NCBI GenBank assembly: GCA_013407085.1
Contig: JACCGJ010019687.1
Location: 62,001-126,000 of the forward strand
Origin: Atriophallophorus winterbourni
Taxonomy: Eukaryota; Platyhelminthes; Trematoda; Plagiorchiida; Microphallidae
Length of the DNA stretch: 64,000 bases
Direction: 5' to 3'
Each line of letters begins with the position of its first letter. The stretch's first letter is position 1. The notes under the pieces were generated by a model, which saw only the letters and a list, made by a program, of their open reading frames with translations, searched no databases and was not told the origin of the DNA. Below, piece after piece: positions 25,606 through 37,373 of the stretch. The translations under genes and the position numbers were made by a program.

Positions 25606-25872
25606 CGTTCTAGATGACAATTTTGATGCCAAATGCTACCTCCCTCAAATCTTTCGCATATTTTCGATAAAGCATAAAATGTTGAGGAGCGATAACGAGT
25701 AGCTTTCGAGCTGAAAGGCATCTCTCGTGTTCACCTTGTGTTCGCCAAGCTTGCGTAGTTGTTCTTGGACGTTTCGTCATCAGGCTAGATAACATCATCA
25801 GCAAAACTTCTTTCGAAGCATCTTGTAGTTGGAATTCGTTGTTTATTATACCGTTTGCCTGTCCGTTAACGG

Positions 25873-26925
25873 TCACTCCCGCGGATTGGTCGAGTTCATG
25901 TTATGCCTTCTCCGTGAGCGGTTTCTCATTGGTACATATGTTGCAGCCAGTTGGAGATGATGGTTAATTGAATTTGTTGTTGAGTGCCACGCTTCCAGGA
26001 ATTCTCGCGCCCGTCGGTCGTTTCCTCTGGCTAATATTCTTGTGCGGTCCCAGTCGAACTGATGCCCAAATTGATCAACATGTATTGAAATCAGTGAATT
26101 CCGGTCATGTCTACGTACGGCCAACTGGTGTTCATGTAGTCTTGTGCTGAGTTTGCGACACGTTTGTCCGACGTAGTTATTTTCGCAGTCTCTGCATGAA
26201 ATCTTGTAGACGATATTCGACTGTTCTTCTTTTGCCACTTCATCTTTCGTGTTGTTGAAGTGGTTGCGAAGTGTTGACGCTGGTTTATGCGCAATGTCGA
26301 TTCCAATTGGCCGAAGTACCCGAGCTGCGATTTCAGAGATAGGTTGGATATATGGCAGAGTGCGTCTGCTTCTGTTTTCTTCTGGGGTTCTTTGCTGTAG
26401 GCGGTTGAACCTGTTGCGTAGTATGAAGCTTCTTGAATATCCATTTTTCTGGAACACTTTAAACAGATATTCTTTTTCTTTTCTTCTCAATTCATCTGTA
26501 CTGCAGTGGGTTGCCGCTCTTTTGAATAGGGTTCTGACGCAACTTCGTTTGTGAGTGTTCGGTTGCTTGCTGTGAAAGTGCAGTATTTTATCCGTGTGTG
26601 TGGTTTTCCGGTAGACGCAGGTCTCTAACGTTCCGTCGCGTGTCCATTTCACGTGAACATCCAGAAATGGTAAACAGCCGTCAACTTCAGTTTCCTTTGT
26701 AAATTGGATTCCAGTAAATACACAATTGAGCAGTCGATGTGATTCATCCAGTGCTGTTCTTCTCATAATCACGAAGGTGTCGTCCACGTAGCGGATCCAT
26801 AATTTTGGGCGCATTGGAATATTTTCTTTGTGTATTTTCGGTAATGCGTAGAATCTGGGTATAATGGAGTCTTGTGGCTTCATTCTCGTTTCTTCTACTC
26901 CATTCAGTTGTCCCATGAAGTTCAA
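25873..26925 (-). pseudogene. Penelope-like RT remnant fused to GIY-YIG endonuclease
   Basis: The frame of 350 codons starts with RFYALPKIHKENIPMRPK, an early RT block, and jumps directly to LWIRYVDDTFVIMRR, the catalytic YVDD block. The intervening fingers and palm, including the first catalytic aspartate and the AMGSP-type block, are missing. Because the join stays in frame, it reads as one protein. It continues through LPFLDVHVKW and a linker to the endonuclease: NIVYKISCRDCENNYVGQT with the paired cysteines and the YVGQT part of GIY-YIG, then RLHEHQLAVRR. The RT cannot be active; the endonuclease core still looks intact. No start codon context was judged. Confidence 0.85.
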
Positions 26926-27056
26926 TTTCTTCAGGGTTGCGTTGATTTTCTTTTCAAGTCGTTTTGTCAGGTCTTCGTTTATCCGTCTTTATGTTGTTGT
27001 GTCACGGAGTAGTTGTTCAGCTTTCTCGATATATTCTGCCTTGTTCATTACGACGG

Positions 27057-27488
27057 TCATTCTTCCTTTGTCAGTTTGTTCAATGCTTTGATTTCCTGTT
27101 TATTGATTGAGGTATGTTCTATGTTCCTGGTAAGTGCGGGTACAATTCTTTGTCGGACTTCTTCGCGCGTATCTTCTGACAAGGTATGAGAATTCAAATT
27201 AGCCAAGAACTGGGTGTGATCAGCGTCTTTCAAGTTGAATTTGAGGCCGCGTCCGAGAATGCGTTGTTCGTTCTCAGTAAGGGGTCTGTTGGATAGGTTC
27301 ATGACCCAAAGATCCCCGCTGGTATTGTCCTGATAAGGGGTGATATTCTGAATTTTGTTTTCCAGGTCACGTCGCTTGTTGGTTTTGACTTTTCGGGTCG
27401 TTATTGTGATGGCGTTTTCTAAACTTTGCGTCAGTTCAGGTCCAAATCGGTCTTCACACTTTTGTCTTTCGTGCTCGTGAAAGTTCAC
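27057..27488 (-). pseudogene. Penelope-like element, N-terminal part of the protein
   Basis: 143 codons with VMNLSNRPLTENEQRILGRG followed by LKFNLKDADHTQ, a block seen at the N-terminus of Penelope-like proteins. In the same frame past 27057 it continues through KLTKEERMTVVMNKAEYIEK towards the RT before a stop near 26990. The break from the downstream frame is a stop or frameshift, so this is the front half of one broken gene. Confidence 0.78.
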
Positions 27489-29737
27489 TCGTCAAGGACG
27501 CAATCGACATTGACTTAATCAACGAGCATATCTCCATAATTGCTCCTTTGCTTTTACCGCATCATCCTAGATGTTTGGCTTATTCCTGTGTATTAGATTT
27601 TGGCAACCGGATAAATGGAACCATAGAAAATAGAAAATGAAATTAAGGTATACGTTTTTAGGGCAGGAATTTATTGGTGAAGGGTGTAGAATGCTTAGGA
27701 GTCATGATTAGTACAACTGTAGTACATTGTAAAGCCAAGAACCTTGTAATTTGACATGTTTCGAACTGCGAGTCAATCAAGGAAATTTGAGATATTCTTT
27801 GCAGCAGAACGTGTTATTATATGCCAAAGAAGTTGGCGAAGACCACCACTTTTCAATCGAATGCAACGACAAATACCTAGTATTCGTTATTTCGCCAATC
27901 TTTCGTACTGAATAGAAAATCTTTGTCTTGGATATAGCTACTTCACATCCCACATTTCATAAATCCAGATTTGTAGCGTAATTTTCCTTGGCGCATACTC
28001 GTTTATTTAAAAAATTGTTTATGTTCATCTTCGCATTTATTGACTGATTACACACTACCGCATCCGCCAAAAATGCGGAAAATTCTTTCGAAACTCATCG
28101 GGTTTTCGTGTGCTTGTCTCATTTTCTAGTTCTCTGCGAAATTTGTTTGGTCCGGCAAAAGTACAACGGAGTAGTTCCAACCTAAAATCAATCTGCCTGA
28201 ATGCAAACATATGTTTGTATACGTGACTATGTTGCGTTGAATTATAGTACAGAACGGCTGCCGTAATGTGCGCGTGGGGTAGAAATAAGACAAAAACAAT
28301 CTTTTTTCTATCATGTTGAGCTGCATTCACACTTGATATTTGATAATTACAATTGACTCGAATTTAGGAGAACAACTCATATTGTAGATCACTCACGAAT
28401 CCCACAATTGTTCGCGACACACACACAACTCAGCTGTTAATTACCGCAACATTTTCATACAAATGACATGATTTGTATCATATCGAAACCTTTCCGAAAT
28501 CGTTATTATTAATCACCGTTTATCATTCAAGGACACAGAAAAATGATTATGTCGTTTCAATAAAGATTGTAGCAAGTAGTGCGAAATTTGTCGAGGTATT
28601 TGAGCATGGGGATGTTTTCTTTTACATTGAATTTGCTGGATTGAAAGCATGTACGATTAAATCGTCAGCTTCGAGCATCGTTGATTTGAAACACCATGAA
28701 ATATACACATCAATAGTGATAATCACGACACCAAGACTTTTGTCAAATAATTGAAAACAGCGTCAACTTTGTCCACGTGTACTTGCTGATGATCGGAGCC
28801 ATCAGAAGCGTTCGAATCGTTTTCATCTCTTCGGTTCCTTTGTCATTCACATCTTCGCTTAGATCATATCAGCCCCACGTCTTGTGTTCCCATTGTCTGG
28901 ACGGTGTTTTTCATTCACGCATGTAACAATCGTTGTGTGTATCAGGTGTCACACACCACACATGGTCAAACAATTTGTCCGCCCGTAGCAACAATCCATT
29001 TGCCACGCCGAATCGAGCGTTAACGCGCATGGAAACAACAAGTCACTTGAACTGTGTACCACGATGCCACATCACTAGTCAAGGGCAAAATTGAGTTCAG
29101 TCCAACGCGAACTTGCTGCGTTTGTTCGTGGTTGAGATTTATGCTTGTTGTTTATGTAACCTACGCGACAAGATATAAATCGTTTTCTTGCTGAGTATAA
29201 AGCCTAATCGCATTGTTTCGGCATTGCTATTCAAGGCTGAATCCATCCACTCACGACAACTTGGTCTTTATCTGTTGCCTCAAGTTGTGCGACTTTTATT
29301 CAAAATTGGTTTGAACTTTTAAGCATGGTCGTTACATCGCTTTGTGTAATGTACGGTTTCAAATTCGAGAACCTCATGCAATGTTTCATGCACATATCAC
29401 CGACTCCACACAGTGAGGATTTTATTCGTGAATTAGTCTGTCGACCATTTTTGACCTTGACTGATATTCTTGACCAGCCAACCGTGAGCATCATTCATTG
29501 CCTGCATGCGACCTTGAAAATGAAAATCAGATGGGGTCACTGTTGGCAAACAGACACTCACACAACTGTTTGCATCAGCTGTCATGTGCGGCGGATATGA
29601 ACGTGTAGTGTCCGCCACCGAACAAGCGATCGATGGACAATTGGGTCTTAGCTCATAGCTTAAGCACTGTTTGGCTATAATTTTTTATTCGTATTTCAAT
29701 GTTTTGACCGAAAATTAATTCGGAGTAAACAATGATC
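27489..29737. other. non-coding stretch upstream of the first recognised DDR exon
   Basis: No gene recognised. If the DDR-like gene extends 5', this lies in one of its introns or its upstream region. Confidence 0.5.
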
Positions 29738-30035
29738 TTTATATGCATGCATTGTTACCAAACACACTCTACGACCGGTTTCTTGCTGTTTGTACTCATC
29801 AGGTAGGACATTACGATCAGAATCGCATTCCTTGAAACATTGGAGGAATGGTAAACAAGCTGAGCTTGTAAGCCATTGCTCAATAAGGTTGGCACGACCA
29901 GCCTGTTCAATCACATGTGCTCAAACATAGTCTTGAACAAAGATCCTCATATCCTGATCTTACTGTCCCTCCCTGATGAGTGAAAACAGTATGAAATCGG
30001 TCATGGACTATGTGTGTGATGGAAATGAATGCAGT
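29738..30035. repeat. inverted pair of hammerhead repeats
   Basis: 29738-29930 is a near full-length unit with ribozyme sense on the - strand. Its core boxes CTGATGA and GAAA and the ACCGGTC segment are intact, and stem I keeps about 5 pairs, but stem II has two mismatches. 29945-30035 is a partial unit with sense on the + strand: CTGATGA and GAAA are intact, stem III is AT-CGG-type with a wobble, and stems I and II are damaged. The two are arranged as an inverted repeat. Confidence 0.8.
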
Positions 30036-30238
30036 TGACAATTTTTGTTAGGAGTAAACAATATAGTTAAACTCAATTTAATTATAGACTAACTCATTTT
30101 ATCTCAAACATCACGACAACATATTTCTTTGCTTTCCATCCTATTTCCATCCACATTTAATTTAACTCTAATTACATTAGAGCTACAGTGCAATCGTTTA
30201 CATTCTTTAGTTCAGTCGTTCTCTAATTTTCCTTTCAG
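30036..30238 (+). other. intron or upstream sequence, 3' splice site region
   Basis: Ends with the pyrimidine-rich TTTTCCTTTCAG before the first recognised DDR exon. An alternative AG lies five bases further on (30243). Confidence 0.5.
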
Positions 30239-30383
30239 CTTAGCCGTGTTCGCATCGCAAGAGCAAGCCTCAGGCTCATGGTGCCCCAACCGGGCTGTTC
30301 AAAACCAACTGGCTGAATGGCTTCAAATCGATTTTGGAGAGTTGAAAATAATGCGCGTTCTCTTCACCGAAGGAAATAATCAG
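30239..30383 (+). CDS. DDR-like exon a: discoidin domain, first part seen
   Basis: Codes for LAVFASQEQASGSWCPNRA and then LAEWLQIDFGELKIMRVLFT. The ASGSWCP block and the LQIDF strand are hallmarks of DDR-type discoidin domains. It ends NNQ with donor CAG|GTTGGT at phase 0. The 3' splice site is TTTCAG at 30238, or the CTTAG five bases later; the two would give different phases, and the upstream exon needed to decide was not found. It is inside an open frame whose upstream ATG at 30129 lies in presumed intron. Confidence 0.87.
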
Positions 30384-32579
30384 GTTGGTTGGAAGTGAAT
30401 GCCGATTTTTTTGTTTTTAAAAAAGTAATAACCAAGCGCGGTAATTTAGTTGGCGAGAGACGCAGCGAGGTCGCGATCCTAGATTTCTAAAAATAGGTGC
30501 CTATACTAAGGAAAGAAATAACTGCGACGTTTTATTTTCGTACCTATACCGAACATGATGACGGTCATCCTGGATCTGAGTGACTGAACAGAAAGATAAA
30601 AGAGGTAGAAAACCCATCCAGGTACCACGCAAGTGTACGTATTTTGAGGATGTTGAGATGTCCTCCGCTTCGCTAATTACCAGAGCATGTGCGACGCGAT
30701 AATATCGATGTTACATCAGTTAATTAATAGCAAGTGAAATAGTTTGCAATTTCACTATAATAATCTACTCATTGCAATTGTATTTATTTAAAAGTATATC
30801 GGCGCATAGCCAACTGAATTGCTTTGGTATATCGGAAGGTCATTGACTGAAGGTTTCATATGCTTGCTGATACACGGACAGTTGAATCACTTCATTAGTG
30901 CTTTGAACGGTCGGTTAGTTTGTTTTCCGACGAAATAGAAAAGAATTTTAGTACGGAAAACGCTCATAGAGTCTATCCGTCATCAAATGTTTACTTTTGG
31001 CTGTTCGTCAAGCTTTTCCATCCAGTGTACCCTCAAACAGAGCTTCATAGCCTCAGTTCTTGTTCCTGTTGAGTGTTTGCTTAGCATTTACGGCCTCACG
31101 AATTCACACTAACGAAACTTACATTTATTTGCTGTGTCCAAGTTACCCGGTTATAAAATTTCAAAACTATTATTTCTCAGACGCAATTTCCGCCGATGGC
31201 GCACTACTTCTGATATGCGTGTCGTATATTCCAGTTTCAAGTGGGCTATTTTTATTTTAGCTTTTATCCTAACCCATTTTCATTCTTCCAGCGTAGCGCA
31301 GGTGCTCTATAATATATAAGTGACTTCCCGCTTAAATATATCCACCTATATGCCTCACAATGCGCACGACTGACTGCGCATGGCGTTTACCGAAAGCAGT
31401 CTAATTACCATTCCGCTTGTTTGGTCGCGAGATCATTTATCATGTTCCGCCGGATTTGGCGGAGTTCTTTCGATCGGTCTGTCATGTTTGCTCGGGGTAC
31501 GAGCAAACATTAACCAGGGCACCACTAATGGCAATCGCATGTTCTGTTTACGCTCCATCCATCATCAAGTCGCAGTTAGTTGGAGCAAGAGTTTCCCTCG
31601 GACTGGCCGATACATCGATTTGCGTGGTGTAGCATCTCGGTGTATGAAAGCAATCAGTTTAATAACAAATATTTTTAATTAAATTGGTTCCCCATCGTGT
31701 TACACATTATATGTTGAGTATATTTCTCCAATCAATGCATATATAATTCGTGGTGTTTTGCTTAAAACGATGGAGCCCTCAATGTTCGGTCGTTAATAGT
31801 CGGCTTCGCATCGGTAGAAAAAATGTTTTCATAAAATCTATCATATGATGGACCCAGTTGCTATCGTCACTCATGATCATTTTTAGAAAGTTTCAGCACA
31901 TTACTTTGTCTATCTCGGTTCATGCATTAAAATAACTTCTGACTAGTCACTTATTATTATTATTATTATCGCCGTTGTTGTTGATGATGTTGTCATTGAT
32001 ATTGCTGATATTGTTGTAGTTGTTGGCCTCCTTCGGTCGATATCGATAGTGTGTGTGCATCACATGCGCATGATGATTTGATGCTCCACGACGTTTCCAA
32101 TGACTAAAAAGTCCGATTCGAGAGGAAGAGTTCCAAGGTTGTCACGGCCAGAGCGGTTCTGAGGATAAGCTCCCAATTACAAAAGTGCTCTGATGGCGCG
32201 CATCTCATATAGCCCCTGACAACAAAGTCCAGCTCATGGCATGCACGCGTGTTTATATGTGACCCGGCGGAACTGCTCAAAACCAGCTTGCTTCGGGTAG
32301 ATGGAGCTCGTAAGTCCATGAAGGCGGTTCACCTAGGGAAAGAAAAACGCTTGTCTCAAACCTTCACTGCCTTGTGGCTACATCAAATCATGGAAAAGGC
32401 TTCAGGAATAAACCCCAAGGAAAAATCCGTAGCCAGAGTCCCGTTAGGCATCGTTATCCAAACGTATCAGCCTAGCTGTTCCTTTGTTTCCAGTGGTGCC
32501 GTGGAAAGCGAGCACTTGTTGTATGGGCAACAGCTAGTTCTCCATATTTAACTGCTCTGGAGTACATATAAACACGCCA

Positions 32580-34726
32580 ATGGAGAGGACACTCCATTCC
32601 AATTCTATGGATAATAACACGGAAGCAGCAGATGCTGGTTTAAAGCTATGGCTCGACTGGCGTAGAGCTCAGCTCCTGGGGCTGCTTCCGAAGGTGGGAG
32701 AGATTTTCAGATCTCATTTGACGGCATCCGCTCGTCTCAGGCTGGGCAGCCCCCTGTCAATATGGTGCCGTCTCGCCACAGTCTGCTATCCTCGTTTTGC
32801 ACCAGCGAAACGAATTACTAAACAACAAAGGTCCATGCTCCCCGGATTTTATGACGACGTCTCGAAAACCAGAGGCGTAAGAAAATCAGCTGTGATTAAC
32901 AATGAGCTAAAAAAGCAGAAGGTCGACGTGGCTGCCCTGCAAGAGATGCGATTACCAGACATTGATACTCTAACAGAAAAATATTACACATGTTTTGGAA
33001 AGGAAGGGATTCTGGTGAACCTCGACTGCATGGAGTTTTGTTTGCCTTGTGAAACAGCCTACAAAACCAGCAGAACCAAGCAGTAGTGAGAGCGAACGGT
33101 TTCGGACTATAAATCTGAAGTGTATTGCTGGTGCCATTACGTTAGTCAACGTTTATACACCGATGCTCTTTGCAACGCCTGTTGAAAGAGACGCTTTTTA
33201 TCATAACCTCACTACAGTCCTCAAAAGCGTGCCACTTAAAACTGTGTAGTGGTATTGGGTGATTTCAATGCCAGAGTTGGTGCAGATTACGAATCTTGAC
33301 AAAGCTGTCTCGGAAGGTTTGGAGTAGGCAAATCCAATAAAAATGGACAACGCCTTTTAGAACTATGCACACAGTTCAGTATTTGTGTCAGTAACACTTT
33401 CTTTCAAACAAAACCACACCATAAATTCTCTTGATAACAACCTCGCTCTAAACATCAGCTTGAGTTTATTCTTTTTTAAGCGCACTAATATAGGAAGCGT
33501 GCTCCTCGCCAGATCATATCAAAGCGCAGACTGCGACACTGATCATTCGCTGGTTTGTGCCATACTGCGGTTTCTTCAAAAGAGATTTCACCGGACCAAA
33601 TTGTCTGCTAAGACAAGCATAGACGTCACTCGCATGTGCGAACCTCATCTAAGGGCGCGATTTGCGAAAGCCTTCACAGCCTTAGTTCAACAAGACAACC
33701 TCACTCGAATCGGCTTCAGAAAATTGGGAATCGATAAAAAAAGTTGCTTATGCCGAGTCGCACTTTCCACTTTCGGTCCGAAGAAAGCTCGAACGAGCGA
33801 CTGGTTCGAAGCAAAAGCTTCTGAGATGACTGCTGTGTTGGATGAGAAACGGTCAGCATTCCTGAGGTACAAAGGTATGCCAACAGATGAAAACCTACGA
33901 CTTTTAAGAGCAGCTAGAAATAAGGTCCAACAAACTGCAATGCGATGTGCAAATGACTACTGGACAGAAATTAGCCTTAGTATCCAAAAAGCTGCGGATA
34001 CTGGAAATTTTCATGGCATGTATGATGGGATCAAGAGAGCCATTGGTCCAAACAAACTTAAAACGGTTGCCGACTATTGAATATCTAGATACTCCCCCTA
34101 CTCTTGATGAGCTCAATAGAGCAATCGACCGCTTAGCGAATGGGAAGGCCCCTGGTGGCGACGGAATTCCACCTGAGCTCATCAAATGCTGTAGAGCAGC
34201 ATTATTGCAACCGCTTCACCATTTTCTTCTTCGGTGCTGACAGGATGAGTGTGTCCCACTAGAGATGCGAGACACGAAGATCATCACGCTATTTAAGAAT
34301 AAACGTGTCAGAGGCGACTGCAACAATTACAGAAGAATCTCCCTTCTTAATGTTGTAGACAAATTGTTTTCCAAGGTCTTACAGATCCCGCTAAAAATTT
34401 TGGCTGATAGAATTTACTCCGAATCTCAATGTGGGTTCCGTAGGGGAAGATCAACCGTGGACATGATCTTCTCCCTGAGACAATTTCAAGAAAAGTGTCG
34501 GGAACAGCGTATGCCATTATATGATGTTTTTATTGATTTAACGAAGGCATTCGACTACGATAGCTGGGATGGTCTTTTCGAAATGCTTGATCAGATAGGC
34601 TACACCCAAGACTTCTCAAACTCGTTATTTCGTTCCACTCGGGCTCAGTCCATTTTTAACGGTTTCAGTTCAGAAACATTTGAAATATACTGCGTGAATT
34701 GTCCAGATTTCACTACCGTTCAGTAA
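32580..34726 (+). mobile_element. RTE-like/APE LINE, endonuclease and front part of RT, decayed
   Basis: The + strand reads TRGVRKSAVINNELKKQKVD and AALQEMRLPDIDTL (AP-endonuclease start), then LVNVYTPMLFATPVERDAFY, VVLGDFNARVGADY, GRFGVGKSNKNGQRLLELC, SYQSADCDTDHSLVCAILR (endonuclease end with the SDH-type site as TDH), a linker, PTLDELNRAIDRLANGKAPG, and the RT with NNYRRISLLNVVDKLFSKVL, ESQCGFRRGRSTVDMIFSLR and FIDLTKAFD. Frames change near 33050, 33250, 33390 and 34080, and a stop follows at 34240. The family is a widespread animal LINE often misannotated as craniofacial development protein 2-like. The 3' half is absent after 34726, where an inverted fragment begins. Confidence 0.87.
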
Positions 34727-34729
34727 AGC

Positions 34730-35115
34730 ATTTAGTCCGCACGCGCCATCATATTTGTCTGTATGGTCAATTTGTGTTTGCCCCAGACATAAGTGCTCAA
34801 ATGGGTCAAGACAGTAGCTGTCAACCCGATTATCAATCTCGGTATCTACCGAGAGGTTATCCTCAACGGTTGGACTAAGATATGTGAAAAATTGTACTGG
34901 TTCAAGCTAACACTTTTCAACAGTGATGATTGGAGGCGATACGGTCCCTTGATCAATGATCGCTAACCCAAAGTATTTGCACGCGGCGAAAAACCAGTCC
35001 TGGATTGGGCAAAATGGCTCCATCATCGGCAAATAGCAGGTCCATGATCAGCACATCCCGTACACTGTTTATGTTTAAACGCTTCCGGTTGAAAAGCTTC
35101 CCATCACATTGTTTG
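34730..35115 (-). mobile_element. RTE-like LINE, inverted RT palm fragment
   Basis: Read on the - strand from 35115: GKLFNRKRLNINSVRDVLIM, then DLLFADDGAILPN, the catalytic FADD box. Further down comes a FxYLxPTVEDNLSVDTEIDNR-like block in another frame (34735-34900). These blocks normally lie downstream of the RT part at 34265-34726, in the same family, but here they are in inverted orientation and adjacent. Several stops interrupt it. Confidence 0.72.
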
Positions 35116-35857
35116 TGTAGGTAACAACCTTGTGTTCTACCTAGCCACCGCGACAGGTAAAATCTGTCATCTTGTCCAGTTAAAAAAAGCTTGGGAAAAC
35201 CGTAAACTGATTTTGAAGAAGAAATTGGTGGTATAAGGATGTATACAAGAGAAATACGTGAAAATTATAACAAGGCTTATTTAACTGCTTATAAGTTTAA
35301 TTCTTTAGTTCTGTACTCTCCCAGTGATATGTATTTATGGTCTACAGTGTACTACCATTTGTTATTTCACTTTTGTTAGATAACTGTGCTATGATGCGGC
35401 TAAGCACAGTTGCGCGTAATCATCGCGTGTTCGTCTACTGTCTGATGCCTGCCAATCTAATTCGAGTGTTCAGTTATTTCTCGACACGCGGACATTTGAC
35501 ATTTTCTCAGCTCCGCGTGCGATTTTATCGATTGTGTCTAAAAGAGTCCCAGATAGTTTTTTCAACCGTTGTTATTGGAATATCCCGAGGATATGGCGTC
35601 TCGTTTGAGGGTCATTCCAGGTGGTGTTTGTACAATACACATAATCAATCGGCTCAAGTAGATTTTCCAATTACGCCGAGCGCCAGTGTCCGTTTATTGT
35701 GCATCAGTTGAACAAAATATAAACATAAGTATGACAACCATGCGTGGCATCTTTGAACGATACCGCTCGCTAGCTTATATTCATCGAAGACATAATCCGT
35801 GTCGTTTATTTGGATCTTATTCCAAGCCGAGTTATAGCTGATTGATTATTTTTGCAG

Positions 35858-35944
35858 AATTCGTATGTACCTGCTTTTCTTTTGCGATATCAACGTCTGG
35901 ATGGACGTGGTTGGTACGATTACCGAATGCGAAATGGCACCAAG
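35858..35944 (+). CDS. DDR-like exon b: discoidin domain, middle
   Basis: 29 codons, NSYVPAFLLRYQRLDGRGWY followed by DYRMRNGTK. It aligns with the DDR stretch that reads a tyrosine-rich strand, a DG turn and W.....N.....K. Acceptor TTTTTGCAG|AAT, donor ACCAAG|GTTCGT. Both borders are phase 0, matching exons a and c. Confidence 0.87.
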
Positions 35945-37225
35945 GTTCGTGAGTTTGATTCTTATTCAAGTGTCTCATTCATGTTATTCTTACTCTATTA
36001 ATTGGATTGCGACAGTGTTATTATTAATAGGAAATCACAAGATCGGATAGAGGCAAAGTGTCGCACAGTCTAAGACTCCAGATAGGCTTCTATGCTGTCA
36101 GGTTTGCCAGTTCTAGACACAAAAGAAAATAAGCAAACGCTTATGAGAATCCAGCGCTTTGCCGCTTGCAGCTCGCTACCTGTGGTGAATCAATTTAGCA
36201 CGGATTTAGCTCCATAGCACAGAAGTACTGCAAGATTGCTCATCCGTGCCAAATTACGACAGTATTTCTCACTGTCTTTCTATAATTAGATATGTTTACC
36301 ATGCAAATTTCATTGCACTTTCTCTAGCACTGCTTCTCGTTCTCATGCACCGAATTGGCCTTACAGTCGCCATGATCATGTTTACGGTTATTAGTTAAGG
36401 GATTGTTTCGTCTCCCACCACCAATGTTGAAAACCTTAAGCTTAAAACAATACTTCGTTTAATCTATCTCAGTTCAACCATATGGGATAAAATCTCACCA
36501 GATATTGAGTCAGATTTATATATCGACAAAGCATCTCTATTTTATCCAGTCTTGCATTCTATGTTGTATCCTGCTCTATGCATTGTAATCATTACCGACC
36601 TATATTCGTTCTCCTGTTCTGGCATATTCTATCGGTTCGACGCCGCAATGAACTCTTTACTCATTTACAATATCTATTCCCAGTTTGTAGAATAATATGC
36701 TATACAATATTAATCTGTAAGAAAATTGTTAGATGATCCGAAGACAGATTCCTTTCACAAATTCAGTCAAGTTCTATGTTTTTCATAATGAGTTGTAAGC
36801 ACCAGAAGGGTAAATAATAAGTCAAACTTAATCATTTATAATCGTCTGAACGCACGACCGATTCCACTTGGAGACACAACGGTCGTTTGTGCCGAACCCA
36901 TTAACGTTGGTATTAAAGTTCTGATTTGGGGCTCATCGTATCGATTCGCTATTATCGCATGTATTTGAATTTGAGTAGGACAAATGTCGCACCGCTTGAT
37001 TAGGAAATACTTTGTGTCTTTCGTAACCAGGTTCGTTCAGTATAACATAATTAACGCTGGATTTAATATCAAAATTTGATTGCTGTCAATCTCTTCACTC
37101 GTGCAATGTTCACCATAAACCACTTGTTGCTAATCTAAACGTTGACCTTATTATTCACCTTCTCCGTTTAATTGCGCTTCCAATTGCGCTTGCCATATAT
37201 TTCACGAAACGTTTTCCCGCCCCAG
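35945..37225 (+). other. intron of the DDR-like gene with an R2 repeat
   Basis: Bounded by GTTCGT and CCGCCCCAG. It contains the inverted R2 copy at 36040-36252; nothing else is recognised. Confidence 0.75.
36040..36252 (-). repeat. unnamed interspersed repeat R2, - copy
   Basis: On the - strand it shows CCGTGCTAAATTGATTC, TAGCGAGCTGCAAGCGG, CTGACAGCATAG-like and the GTGCGACACTTTGCCT block in the same order as the + copy at 23860-24062. Diverged by scattered substitutions. Confidence 0.75.
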
Positions 37226-37373
37226 CTTTTGTATGCAAACTTTAATAGTCAGACGACTGCGATCACGCTTGATCCACCAATTGTGGCAAAGCGCTTTCGG
37301 TTATATCCATACAATGAATTGGAACCCCGTTTCATGTGTCTGCGAATCGCGGTATACGGGACTCCGTTTGAAG
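37226..37373 (+). CDS. DDR-like exon c: end of discoidin domain
   Basis: Codes for LLYANFNSQTTAITLDPPIV, then AKRFRLYPYNELEPRFMCLR and IAVYGTPFE. The DPPIVAKRFR and MCLRIAVYG blocks are the C-terminal strands of the discoidin domain, including the conserved cysteine that closes the domain. Acceptor CCCCAG at phase 0; donor GAAG|GTATGC leaves phase 1. Confidence 0.92.

Larger units (their letters stand above)
25606..27488 (-). mobile_element. Penelope-like retroelement with GIY-YIG endonuclease, internally deleted
   Basis: Reading the - strand from 27488 downward: an N-terminal segment with NLSNRPLTENEQRILGRGL, an RT remnant, a GIY-YIG endonuclease, and a 3' segment with LVIAPQHFMLYRKYA (frame 25876-25610). 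Order and motifs fit EN+ Penelope-like elements. Frames change near 27057-26930, and the RT carries a large deletion. Neither long terminal repeats nor a complete 5' end could be seen. This is the only element of its class in the window. Such elements carry hammerhead ribozymes in many animals; none is visible inside this copy. Confidence 0.87.
30384..35857 (+). other. intron of the DDR-like gene carrying an RTE-like LINE
   Basis: Bounded by GTTGGT and TTTTTGCAG. It holds the RTE-like sequences at 32580-34726 and 34730-35115. A short TTA run lies near 31950. Nothing else is recognised. Confidence 0.75.

Noticed and set aside
28790..28810. CTGATGA box near 28788 as another hammerhead
   Set aside because: No stem II hairpin, GAAA box or cleavage triplet in the right order follows.
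29325..29600. Open frame just upstream of the first DDR exon
   Set aside because: No discoidin motifs and no splice signals that would join it to 30239.
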